A stretch of DNA of 64,000 bases from Colias croceus (Eukaryota; Arthropoda; Insecta; Lepidoptera; Pieridae). Under the pieces are notes generated by a model. That model saw only the letters and a list, made by a program, of their open reading frames with translations. It had not been told where the DNA came from and made no database searches. The stretch spans positions 9,672,001 through 9,736,000 of the forward strand of contig NC_059549.1 of assembly GCF_905220415.1 (NCBI RefSeq). The letters run 5' to 3'. This document shows, in pieces, positions 12,391 to 24,600 of this stretch. The position numbers and the translations under genes were made by a program. Position 1 is the stretch's first letter. The number at the start of each line of letters is the position of its first letter.

Positions 12391-13132
12391 GATTTTTTTT
12401 TTTTTTTTTTATTGGTTATAGGGAAGCGCTTGACCACAATCTCGCCTGATGTTAAGCTGAGATGCGGTCTAAGATGGAGCGCGCTTCCCTAGAAGGTACC
12501 TGTTCACTCTACGCTTGAAGACCCCCATATTGTACTCGTCGGGGAACACAGACTCAGGAAGCATGTTCCAGTCCCTCGCGGTTCGGATAAAGAATGTGGA
12601 ACCGAACCGCTTAGTCCGGGTACATGGAACGTCCACCATATAGCGATGCCTAGAATCTGTGCGCCTCGACGATCGATGGAAGAACGGGGATGGCGGAACA
12701 AGATCGTGCAGTTCCGCAGCGCACTCTCCAAAGTGTATCCGATAGAAGACCGATAAGCTGGCCACTCTGCGGCGGTGACCGAGGCTCTGGAGCTTTTTGC
12801 CTACTAGGTCATCGTCGTTTATGAGCCTCTTGGCACGCCTCTCTATCGCCTCAAGCGCCTCCAGCTGGTACTTGGCGGAACCGTCCCAGAGGTGAGAGCA
12901 GTATTCCATGCACGATCGGACTTGTGCTTGATAAAGGTTGAGCAACTGTCCCGGGCTGAAATACTGTCTCACCTTCGCCAGAATTCCAAGCTTTTTTGAG
13001 GCTACTTGGGCTTTAGATTCAATGAAGGAACCAAAGTTCAGAGTAGGCGTTAAGGTGATACCAAGAAGCTCGAGGTGGTTAGTTATCGGCACGGACACAC
13101 CTTGGAAATTCGGAGTAGTTAGACATATAATT
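12391..13132 (-). mobile_element. 5'-truncated LINE, Jockey-group (BMC1-like)
   Basis: A minus-strand LINE 3' fragment. A poly(T) run at 12391-12410 is the poly(A) tail, then a short 3' UTR, then the C-terminal end of ORF2 (separate entry). It is truncated at about 13120-13132, where it joins a TAGGTCAATTCT motif shared with the palindrome at 10.9 kb. The sequence strongly resembles the common BMC1-type lepidopteran LINE. Confidence 0.8.
12469..13120 (-). pseudogene. LINE ORF2 C-terminal fragment
   Basis: An open frame of about 210-217 codons covering only the region after the polymerase palm. It includes LELLGITL, FIESKAQVASKKLG, RSCMEYCSHLWDG, LSVFYRIHFGECAAELH and a C-terminus ending LGKRAPS. 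These are hallmarks of the C-terminal half of Jockey-group ORF2 proteins. No catalytic YADD motif is present, so the fragment cannot encode an active polymerase. The frame is uninterrupted, suggesting a fairly young insertion. Confidence 0.85.
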
Positions 13133-13149
13133 TATGTAGGTCAATTCTA

Positions 13150-16100
13150 AAGATTAGATCTTAGACTTAGATAATTTCAAAGGGTCGCCGGGTCTGTTAC
13201 CATAACTATAGTAACTGAAAGGATCGATAAAGCAAGGCAAAGATAGAAAGCTAGGTCACGAATGATATAACTGAGTTAAACCATTAGCGCTTATAGTTAA
13301 TAATATAAAAGTTATTATCACGATAATTTGGTCTAGTATAAGTTTAAGCGAAAACTATATCATTAAGGCCTAATGTCCTAGCCAAACGAACCCCTCATAA
13401 CCCCAAACTAATAACACTAAGCTACTGTTATCGTGATAGTTTAAAAATTGCTATTTCTTTTAGCTTTGAAATAAACTTATATAGTTATTCCAACATTCAC
13501 CTGAAATTAAATGTTGCTATATACATATACCACGTTGCCTAAAATAGCCAGATTAGGGATACATTAATAATGAACACAAGAATAATACACAAAATTAAAA
13601 TAGAACCGTATAAAGTTTTTTGTCAATACATGTTTTGCATAGTTACCTAAAATCCCCTTAATTGAAAAATTTCCCTGCGAAAAATATATTTTTACAAAAT
13701 CCATTTGTGCGCGAAATAGGGTTGCCAACTCATCTAAAATGGGGTGTGGAGATGTGACGTACCATTTTTCACGATACATAATATTTGGTGAAATATTATT
13801 TTGTCATATCTGATAAAAATTTAAGATGCCGATAAGATATTATCTTGAGGAAAACGTTAAGAGAGAATTAACGATTATGCGAGTGTTTTACAGACTTACA
13901 TACCTAATATGTACACTATTGTTTATCTCCATTTATTAGGTGTTTGTGTATGTAAGTAAAATTAACTTTCACTATACTGACTACTGAGAGACTGTCAAAA
14001 ACGCGATTGTAAAAATAATTGTTTTAATAATTTTTATTTTAAACTTTAATCTCGTATGTTATCTATCGTTAAAATAAACTGAATATAACACCTTTCACGT
14101 AGGTCTAATCATCTTATTATTGGTAAGGTTTCTTTATAAATACAAACTCGGTACTGTACTTAAAAATACTGGCATAATTCATATTCTACGATTAAAATAG
14201 ATAATTTTAGAGTATACACGTGGTTGTAACTAACGCTTTTATTTGAAAATCATTTTCAATTTCTAATTGGACTTTATGTTGTTCTATTGATCAAGTTATA
14301 TAGATAATAAATTATGTATTGTCTCATCAAACACTCTACCTTACTTATGGTAAAAACGTAGAAAAATCGGTAAGCTTAGAACCAAATAATCTGCTCAGAC
14401 TTGGTCGCCCTAACAGTATGTCATGGTCGGCATTATGTACGAGCGCAGGTGCCAGGCACAAGACAGACACAACCCTGCCAGTTTTGGACGAGATTAAACT
14501 AAAATCGTTTATATATTTTAGCACATAAAGTAGAGTTGAACTTGGATTGTCTGTAAATTTTTTGCAATAGCTCAAAACAAAACCAACTGAAAATTATTTT
14601 ATCAATAGAAAGCTACACTGCTTCAGAGTGACTCAACTCAGTCGGAATCGGAGCAATTCGTTACTGTAAAATTGATATTACCATTGATAAGACCGCATTG
14701 ATAGTAAGTCCAAACAGATTCACATAATATAAAAGTAGTTATACCTACTATCAAAAGCATGTTAAGAAATCTCATCGAACACGCACACGTTACATCTTAA
14801 ACTAATTGTCGACAGCCCTGCAGGCGGGTCGCGGTCGGCGCTATGCAGGAGCGCAGGTGCCAAGCGCGATAGCCACAGGCTGCCATTACCCTGAACTTGG
14901 CCCCGAGCGATACTAAATAACGCTTTTCGACTATTTTAACTTCAAACAGCACACTGCAAACTAAAGAGTATTCAATTTCCAGACATATAGAGTTGAATTT
15001 TCTTTGGCACTGTGTGTAGGCTGCTTGGTAAGCTTTTAAGATGCTTCAGATTTATGAAGGTTAGTTTTATAATCATTTATAATAAACGTAAGAGAAAAAC
15101 TACTTTTAGGAACGTTTGTTACTGATTATGCTTGTGCAAGTTAAGATATTAAATAAGATATTAAGCCCTGCGGCTTTGTGTTTCACATCCGTTATGGACT
15201 TAAATTGTAGAACTTCTTACATATTATATGTAGATATGTAATATATATCATATCTTCTAAATTATCTCGAAATAAAAGCATGAGAAGAAGATGAAATTTC
15301 AATCATATCTAATAAGGTAATGCAGTAAAATAGGTTTAGTGCATTCAATCACAGTTTGAAATTACATACATAGCAAAAATTTGACTTTAATTGAATTAAA
15401 AAAATAGTAAGCCTTGATTCAGCTTTATACTGTTGAAAACTTAAATATACAGATACAAAGCAACGATTTATAGTCAAGGCTCTATAACACATTTAAACAT
15501 TATTGTTCCAATAACAATTATACATTGTGAAAGACTGGCAATTATAACCTAATATTATTTTTAATTTGCCAAGGATTAAAAAAATTGATCATATTAAAAC
15601 TACGTTCATTATATAAACTCTACATTTTACTTCTAATTTTAATTAATCCTCTTCAATCAAACTCAAGACAACTAAAAAACATAACAATAAATACAAAAAA
15701 CAAAAATATAGAGCACAAAAACATAATACATACTTACATTCAAATGTAACCAAGCAAGGTACCATCTAAATCGTACCATTGGCGATAGTCCCCGAGGTGA
15801 CCTCCACGAAATAGTTGACAAACTGACATTATTTGGTTAATATTCTATCGGTACAAGTAGGTTGGAAGGTACCTAGTTTATGTTACATAACAACTTGTCC
15901 CGGTAACCGTTTTTCTGCCATATAATTTAGGGGCATGAAAAATAGATGTTAGCCGTTTTTCGTATCCAAGAAGTATTCAAAATTTCATGAGAATCGGTCC
16001 AGCCGCTGTGAAGGAGTATGGTTACTATACATTGTGACACGAAAAACTGACCCTATGTTTAACTATGATACATTTTACGTTTTTCATTTGACTAATTATC

Positions 16101-16550
16101 CCTATATCGGTTTTCTAAACCTATACATTGGTATACCAATACATACATAGATATACACAACAACAATCATTCTCAATTTGCTACATCAAAAAGCACCACA
16201 TCCCTTTAAACCATACACACACACATACATACGCTATAAAACACAAAACGGCCAAGCATTCCGTCCTCCGTCCCCGTCCCAAGCCCCACTACGGTTTATC
16301 GCTCGGACCCCGCATTCATAACACCTTCTATAATACGGGAAAACCGTGCACAATATTTTATTCAGCAACTATCGACACTTTTTGGGGTTCCGTGGGAGGT
16401 TATGCACGACTATATGTCATTAATAAAATATTGCCAATGTCAGTTAGGAATGTAACTGAAACGTCAAAGCCTAAATAATTCCAATTTTATTATTATATTT
16501 TTTAAGGATTAAATAATTATCCATATTTCGTATTAGTTTAAATGTGTAAT
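13150..16550. other. No gene seen; imperfect direct repeat and a repeat remnant
   Basis: No exon recognised. Two related segments (about 14415-14475 and 14825-14885) share GTCGGC..TATG and GAGCGCAGGTGCCA and look like a diverged duplication of an unidentified repeat. At about 15896-16045 lies a repeat remnant with AATTTCATGAGAATCGGTCC and ACATTGTGACACGA, familiar from dispersed lepidopteran elements. The open frame at 16128-16478 is low-complexity and not believable. Confidence 0.45.
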
Positions 16551-16554
16551 TAGG

Positions 16555-16645
16555 TTTCTGAATTAAGACACTGATATAAGATTCTGAATTGAGAGTCTGA
16601 AATGAGATGCTGAATAGAGATTCTGAATTAAGATTCTGAGTTAAC
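16555..16645. repeat. 13-bp tandem repeat, 7 units
   Basis: Seven units of exactly 13 bp with no indels, consensus ATTCTGAATTAAG. Unit starts are 16555, 16568, 16581, 16594, 16607, 16620 and 16633. Substitutions are scattered. Two weaker units may follow to about 16671. Confidence 0.85.
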
Positions 16646-17075
16646 ATACTTATAAGATATTATAATTTAAGACAGAATTAAGATTCAAAGAGACACTAAT
16701 ATTATATTGTATACAATAAGTCAGTTGATATTTCCAGCAATAACCTACACACAAACCCCAAAAATGACCTATTCATACTAACACAGATATAGATTTTCCA
16801 TCAAATAACCTCACAAAATCGATCGATTGATTGACGTACAAACGTACACGCAAACCGAGACAAAATGGCGGACATAACAAATTGTTTTGACACGCCAACC
16901 AAATTAATGAACGCCAGCCCGATAAACCAAACACGGCCGATAAAGGTATATTTTCAGAGGGTCAGTAGTTTACCAAATTATATGTACGTAACAAGTATAC
17001 CTACAAAACTACTAGGTAATACATTCAACTGATGTTATTGCAGATATTTTTTCTACCAGCATTAAAAATATATAT

Positions 17076-17213
17076 ATTTATTTATTTATTTATTAACACT
17101 TTATTGTGCTGGCATACAAATAAATTCTTAAAATTAAAACTTAAAACTAGTCCAGCACAGAAGGCGGCCTTATCACTTAAGAGTGATCTCTTCCAGGCAA
17201 CCTACTGTGTGGA
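17076..17213 (-). mobile_element. LINE 3'-end fragment
   Basis: Starts with TTTATTTATTTATTAACAC (a T-rich tail on the plus strand). It continues with AGGCGGCCTTATCAC and a GATCTCTTCCAGGCAACC segment, which I recognise as the 3' UTR of a common lepidopteran LINE. No coding sequence is left. It is followed by AT dinucleotide-rich sequence to about 17330. Confidence 0.45.
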
Positions 17214-17673
17214 GTAATATTATGAAAAAGGAGGTAGGTAGGAAGTACAAATATATATATAAATATATATACACATACATAAATATATGATCTATTATAA
17301 ATACATATTACATATATATATATAGAGGTAATATACATTTACTTACCTATAGCTACAAAGCCCTTTTAACTCAAACATTTTATCTACAAGAAAACAATTT
17401 CCATTATGAAATTTTACAGAAACGGAACAACAAAGGACATAAAAGGCTAATATTAAAGAGACAATGTAATAATTTCCAACGATATTAACATCTTAATTGT
17501 CTTCGTTACAAGCAGGTAAAATAGAAGGAAAAGCGACCTTTTATAGTTATTCATTTTTAAATATTTATTGCACTTTATATATTTAACATACAAACTTGGC
17601 AATTATCATTATTAAAATCAAGCAAGCATTCATTTTATACGTTGTGTTATCTGTCTATGAATCAACAACCCTT

Positions 17674-17846
17674 GGGCCTTAGACAAAGTAACAATTACAA
17701 AACGATAACGAAGTTAGAAAAGGCAAAAATGTATGGGATTGACATACGCCGCGTTAGATCACGTGGTCTATCTAATGTCAATCCCATACATTTTTGCGAT
17801 TTCTAACTTCGTTATCATTTTGTAATTGTTACTTTGTCTAAGGCCC
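17674..17846. mobile_element. MITE, 173 bp, near-complete palindrome
   Basis: Terminal inverted repeats begin GGGCCTTAGACAAAGTAAC and are long, about 75-80 bp each, leaving a short centre (ACGCCGCGTTAGATCACG). It is flanked by CTT on both sides (17671-17673 and 17847-17849), a 3-bp target duplication. Long TIRs with a 3-bp duplication point to a PIF/Harbinger-type or similar DNA transposon. The two arms differ at only a few bases. Confidence 0.85.
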
Positions 17847-17849
17847 CTT

Positions 17850-19636
17850 ATTTTTTACAAGTCATGGTGACTATTTATTCGTGCGTTATTATTATTAGCA
17901 ATCGACCCTATAAGCCGGTAATAATATGATTATAGCACATTTCTATTATTTTTACGACAGTTAAGCTTGTTAAAACTCTACTAATCAATACATATTATAG
18001 TCATTAAAAATTGTTTCTTTACCCTTGACCAACCGCATAAGTCACAAAGACAACATAACACAAATAAATTACTACAATATTAGTTTCAGTTACATTCGTA
18101 TAGAATACCCAGTACCTAGTGCTAGGTAATTAACCAGACAGGCACGTCCAACGTTATTTGCACTATCGAAAATCGTCGTTTCTAATGAACGTTTAAAATT
18201 CAGAGCAACTCCCGTACCTCAGGTAATTGTCACAATTACTCCTAACATTTCACGATTTACCTCTTATTTTTACACGGAACAATTAAACTTTGGTCACGTA
18301 GTAACGTTAATTTCGTGGCGTGTACCTTCTGTCTATTTTAAATGCTTCGTCTTTGGTCTGTTCGTTTTGTATGAATCTGGTATTTAATGTGATATTTTGA
18401 CTCTAAAAATTATTATGGGACAGACAATAGTTCGCTCCGGGGTTTTCTAGTTGAAATAGGACACATAAAAGAATATCTTAATTCATATTTATTTTTATTA
18501 TATCTACCATGCATGTAAAATCTTACACGGAAAATCACATAGAAGCCAATGCTTAATTATTTATCTAGCAAGACATTATAACGAGGAAATAATGTAGTTT
18601 TCTCAGTATTACAACTAACTATAAGTTGCGAAAAATGTCACGTATTTCAACATTGCTGAAGAATCAAACTAACATAATATGTGAATAAAAGCAACTCCTC
18701 AATATATTATGTCTAACGATTCCAATATTCGGCGAGTCTACAAAATAACGAACATTATTATAGCAAACGCTGATAAAACGAATCAACATTTCGCCGAAAC
18801 AAACGGTCTATATCCTTTTCTAATAACTACGACGATAATATTTATGTGAAATCATTTCTCTATACGATAAAATAACTATACTTTTCGGTTCAATCATATC
18901 TGTTTTTCGTGTGTAACTTGCCTAATAAAAACGACCTTTGTTGAAAGAAAATAACTGTTAATAATCATCATTATAACCCGTCAAGCAATTCAAAGCTTTT
19001 CCATTTTATTCCCTAGCTATAATTATTATGGAATTAAGTGATATATAATATGTACTTGGAAACTTGCGTATAATGTATAATCAATATTCAGTAGTATCGA
19101 CTATAGACTACTGGCATGTTTAACTAGTCGGAAGTTCGACACGGAATAGGCCATGCTCTTACCAGCTAAATAAATTAAAGATACAGAACATCGGCCATAA
19201 TATATCGTGTAGATAAAAGATATTACAATTATACGCAAGTATTAATAAGCAACCATTTATATTTTTTTCAAAATATTTAAAATAAGAATGAAAGAATAGA
19301 CAAGAGTGTCCCATATAGTGACGTCATTGTTATTTGTGAAGTTACATAAGAGTGCACATTATATAAAATTTTAAAGAATAATTACGACATCGCATTTGAT
19401 TCACCGATAACAATCAATCTAATGCATATTATCATCAAGACTTTCCCAATCAAAACCAGAACACAATTCATACCATGCAACTTACCAATCCCGAAAAAAT
19501 CTAACCCGAAACAAAACATCACGTTCACAGAGCCGTCGTTCGTGACGAAATTTGTTTATATAAAATAGATAAAGCCCCTCGGGTGATAACACAACAAAGG
19601 GACACGATGGGCCGCGATAAGCGAATAGGTATATAC
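17850..19636. other. No gene seen
   Basis: AT-rich sequence without recognised exon or repeat. A CRE palindrome TGACGTCA is at 19319-19326. A GC-richer piece at 18140-18240 has no identifiable content. Confidence 0.45.
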
Positions 19637-19639
19637 GGG

Positions 19640-20032
19640 GTGGAATTTTGTTATGCCACCTGGAGGGAACGTACTCTTAATACAGATAGAAAATTGTAGT
19701 CAACGGAAACATTCTAATATTTATGAAAACTGCATTCAAAGATTTATGAAAATCACCACCTGGAATGGTCCCCATTGTTACCGTTCTCGTGGGATTTTCG
19801 CGATAAAAACTATCCATGTGTTAATCAAAGCTATCCTTTATGAGTGTGCCACTGCCAAATTCCATGAAAATCAGTTAAGTATATTTTCGGGATAAAAACT
19901 ATCCTATGCGTTAATCCAAGTTACCCTCTAGATGTGTGTGCCAAATTTCCAGAACATCGGTCTAGCATTTTTTTTTCGTAAAGGAGTAAAAAACAAACAC
20001 ACAAACTTGAGCATTTATAATATTAGTAGAAT
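19640..20032 (-). mobile_element. Helitron-like family C copy, internally repeated
   Basis: Minus-oriented family C material ending at the TTTATAATATTAGTA 5' terminus. The phrase GGATAAAAACTATCC with GCGTTAATCCAAG appears twice (near 19800 and 19890), so the copy is internally duplicated or a merger of two. Frames across it are not protein-coding. Confidence 0.55.
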
Positions 20033-20087
20033 TATATCGATCGTAAAAGGGTCAATTAGGATGAAATCTCTCTAACAAACTGGATAA

Positions 20088-20460
20088 GGGCTCCTGTACA
20101 CGATGCCGCCGCCGCGCCGATACCGCGCCGCCACCGCGCCTCTACGCTGTATATACGTTCGCGACCGCACCGCCCCCGCGCCGACGCCGCACCGCCACCG
20201 CGCCGCCATTCACCACTGTTTGACTTTGCCTATTCCATTACCATGATAGGTTACTAAAAATTAAGTGCATAGTGCATACATGCGCCATATTACGTTGGCG
20301 GCCAGTAATGCGGAATAGGCAAATTCAAACAGTGGCGAATGGCGGCGCGGTGGCGGTGCGGCGTCGGCGCGGGGGCGGTACGGTCGCGAACGTACACACA
20401 GCGTAGAGGCGCGGTGGCGGCGCGGTATCGGCGCGGCGGCGGCATCGTTTACAGGAGCCC
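20088..20460. mobile_element. GC-rich MITE, 373 bp, TAA duplication
   Basis: Terminal repeats start GGGCTCCTGTACACGATGCC. Each arm is about 150 bp and extremely GC-rich (GCCGCCGCCGCGCCG type), extending inward to a CCTATTCC/GGAATAGG pair, with a loop of about 70 bp. TAA flanks both ends (20085-20087 and 20461-20463), matching the TAA/TTA target duplication of PIF/Harbinger transposons. The long open frame across the right arm is a by-product of GC content. Confidence 0.85.
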
Positions 20461-20463
20461 TAA

Positions 20464-21540
20464 ATCATCCTCGTACTGCTCCCGGCTACGACAGTGCCCG
20501 CGCGGAGACAACCCAGTTACATTTTTACATATATTACCTTTGAATTCCACTCTTATTGTATCAGATGAGGTCTGTGACATGGAGATGTTTAGTTAAGCTG
20601 TTGTTGTTTCTAGAGATTGAATTTGGAAAGTTCACCTTACTTTGTATATTAGAGATGTAGCATTGTAAAATTATTGGTGCAAAATGACCTCATTTGTGAG
20701 GATGTTTATTTATGTTAAAACTCAATATGGTCAGTTTAATTTTGAAATTATTTTAAACTTATAGTCTACATGCGATACGTTGAATAACTATGATTTTCTA
20801 ATAATTACTTAGTTACTATATTTTACTTAACAGTCAATTATGCTATTACATTGACAAATAATTAGCGAGCAAAGCTAATGAAGACTAATAATATTCCATA
20901 TCAACATGAAATAATAAATCTTTAAGAACATTATTACAAGAATCCCATTTATTAACCAGGCTTTGAACGATTCCAATAAGCAATTTTTACTTATCGATAA
21001 CCAACTATTCGCGTCCGCCAGAAGCGAAACAAGAAAAAACCAATAGATTAAAACTTGGAAACGTAACGCGCGAATGATTTTTAGATCTTCCATTTATTTG
21101 GAGATGGGACAAAGAGAATGGAGACAATGCCGCAATCGGCCCTCCTTTCTGAGGATTCATAAGCTTATATAAACAAAATAATAACGTTAATGGTCTTTAT
21201 TATCTGTGGCGATATAATCTGTGAAGTACGTGTTGGTTCTGAAACAATACTGTCTTCCCTATTTGGTATAACAATTCGATTTACTTGCGGACTTTGATAT
21301 CCATAATTAGACGTAATATCGCGGAATGTAAGGGTTCATACCGAGAATAGTCTGAAAATATGGTGGTACCTAGCACTAGATCTCTTTTGTTAATTATTCA
21401 ATGTTTTATTTATATATGAATATGACCTAACATTTTTACTACTTACTTGATAGAACATTTTTGGAAAATATGGGTTTTAAACATTGTATATTAATTTTAA
21501 AAAGGTCCTAAGTATATCGTTCTTATGCACGTTAATGAAT
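20464..21540. other. No gene seen
   Basis: AT-rich, no exon or clear repeat recognised. Confidence 0.45.
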
Positions 21541-21544
21541 CGTT

Positions 21545-21625
21545 ATCCTACTGACTACAGAGGGCGTGGGTTCGAGTCCCACGCAAGCAAATATTTGTGA
21601 TGCATATGAGTGTTTAACTAGAACC
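21545..21625 (+). mobile_element. tRNA-derived SINE fragment
   Basis: Contains a perfect pol III B-box, GGGTTCGAGTCCCACGC, followed by AAATATTTGTGATGCATATG. This order (tRNA T-arm, then AAATATTTGTG) is typical of an abundant lepidopteran SINE. The 5' tRNA half is reduced and the tail is short. Confidence 0.6.
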
Positions 21626-24600
21626 TGTTATAGCTTGTCTGTATGTACGCATATACTAAAATGTTTCAGAGATGTTAAATAGATAAGTTGCCAAGTGGAA
21701 ACTCTTTAAAAATTAAGTAGCTCTACAAAATGAAACGCAAATCAACAAACAACAACTAAAAAAACCTAAACAGAATATTTTTATACAGCCACAAGATACC
21801 TACATAGTTAGTCTATAACACTTTTAACCGTATTCACAAACGAACCACAGCAAAACTGGTAACTATATTTGCACAATCCATACAATATAAACGACACCAA
21901 AACAATACCCACTAAATACGTGCTCAACTGTCACCAGCCCGGGCCATTAAGCCAACCGTTCCAGAATCGAGAAATTGCTTCTAGAACATTGGAGAACTAG
22001 CAAAAAACGCTCGCCAACAATTTTATCTATTCACAAAATCAAGTGCACCGCTGCATTCCGGTCTCGTTAATTGAAAATAAACAGCGCAGTGGTTACGATA
22101 AAACTTGTATATAATTACATTTAACCGTTTTGTTTGAGTGAACAAAATTTGTTGTTGATTTCTTTATATGCAAGCGTAACTTGGTGGTAAATTATGCATA
22201 CAGTATCGATTAATGTACTTTATCGTATTAAAGCCATATGCTTATTTTCCTTAAATAAATGTTTATTAAACTGAATTATTTGCTATTTCCTGGTATTGGT
22301 GTGAATTGTACATTCGATATTTTAATTAAAATAGTGTTAATGCACTCTGGTTGCATTATTTATTAACAACTACGATTAGATTAGAAATAATATGTTCATT
22401 GTACAACTAATTATTATAAATCAATGTTTTTCCTGCATTATACAAAATAACAGCCAATCTTATTAAAACATTATATCGCTGCAACGGATAAGACTAACCA
22501 TATTATTAAAATATCCAATTAATCAATGTGCCAACGCACATAGGGACTCAATTTATAAATGATAATACCAATAATATAAAACCGAACCAAGACAAAAAGA
22601 TTATATCACCGTAAAATTTTCACGCATAAATATGAAAGCACACTGAATTCCATACATCGATCGAAGACACCAACACAACATTAGCTGTACCTATAACCAT
22701 GTTTCATGCCACAGATCCAAAACCCGGTACCGAAATCCAATTTGCAAATCTTCCCGAGGCGTTCAAAGATTCAATTTTCACAATCATCTGAACGAATTAC
22801 GTCACGCGGTCGAATCGTGTAAAAAAAACAAGGCCGCGCTTGCAGTCCGTTCACTTGCGATTTCGCCGGCGCGGCGCCATCTTGGTTCTTGGTGGTTTGC
22901 GCGCCAAAAGTCAAGGTGATCCGGTGCTTGGGAATAATTGTTTCATACTCGATTGCAATATAAACAAGTGTAATTGAACGATGGGCTGGTGATGGTTGTA
23001 ATTATTCGCTTGTTTCGTGCTGTCTATTGCTTTTGGCATTCGTGTGTGAATTATTGCTATTGCATAGAAATGAGAAATATTGACATTAAATATAATTGTA
23101 AAAATACACATGTAGGTACATTGAATACTTTTTAAGTATAATATTTAAAATATAATTTATTAGTGACGACACTATTTTGTCATAGTAAAAATGTAATAAA
23201 TGAAATAGTTTAAATTTGAAGCACTTCGTTCCTCTTCAAAGGCATTTGAGTTACTATTATATCCGCAAAATCATAATATCACATTCCACCATACTTCACG
23301 TTATTAAAATTCTCCACCTCACTCTCACTCAAAATTTATATTTACAACACTCGAACTTCGAATATTACGAAAAACAAATAATAAAAATAGCATAGTAATC
23401 TCTACACACGCCACAAACACACACATATGCCCGGCATTTATAGAACGGCCCGAAATGATTTACTTGTTATGTTATCAACGAAAGCCCGTGCCAAAACATG
23501 TCAACAAAGTAATGACTACATATGATCACTGTTTTCACTCTAGTGATCTTAACCGACGCCAAAAAATTGAGGTTCTATTTGTTGTTGTCTTGTGGTTATA
23601 AAAGTTTATTATTAAAATACCTGACCATTGACCAGTTAGCAATGACCTATCCAATTTAGTTAGTTATCAAAAAATCTCAATTTAAACACACATTCCACAT
23701 TCACAGTCACATTACTGCATGCACCATGTGTATTAAACTATTAATGTACCTACATGTTAAAAATTCATAAAGATTCTATCGTGCAATCGTGCAAAAAATA
23801 CCATATAACAGTATCAAAACATCTTACAGTGCCAATCGATACATCGCGGGCCGCGGCACAGTCGCTCTTCAATAAATCAAACACACGTGCTGTTTCGCAG
23901 ACCGGAGTCCCACTGCAATGCTAATTGCTAATGTTATACTCGACCATCCAATACTTACAACTACCCTCGAAGTTTATTCGTATTTTTTGGTACAAAGTTC
24001 GTGGTAAAGGAAAAGAAAATTAGAAAAAAAATCATGTTTTTTCACTCACATTCATATTTAATTTCAATTTTGTACAGCGAAAGAGTCAGATACCTAAAAT
24101 TATAACTTAAAAACTCAAATCTAACATTATTGACTGTTTTGTACAAGATAGTGTATGCACTGACAATATGACGTATGCGTTTCATTACACGCGATAGTTG
24201 CAGGCATGAAACTAGATATAATTATAACATAGTCTTTGACCTAACGTCGGCAAACGTAAAACGTAAAATTGACAAACGACTCTATACGCCTGCCAAGAAA
24301 GGAGTGGATTGTTTATGAATTACATCGACGATCTATACACTCATGGGAACTTTGAGATATCGCAGCAATATATTATTCTGTCGAATATGATTGTCACTGA
24401 TGTAAAATTATACCACTAATAAAAAAACAAATTCATTTCCAAAACCAATTTCAAATAAACCTTTTGTCACGTCTACCCATTCACCATCTTTGACATTACA
24501 ACATGAAGGTAAAAAACGAAAAGCATCATAGAATACAAAAATCGCAGAACCGGACACTAACGATCGCACATATCGCCGACTGTTTATTGTAGTGAGAATA

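Noticed and set aside
16128..16478. 116-codon plus-strand open frame
   Set aside because: Low-complexity histidine/threonine start from an AC-repeat; no domain.
20339..20596. Open frame across the GC-rich MITE arm
   Set aside because: Created by the stop-poor GC-rich terminal repeat.
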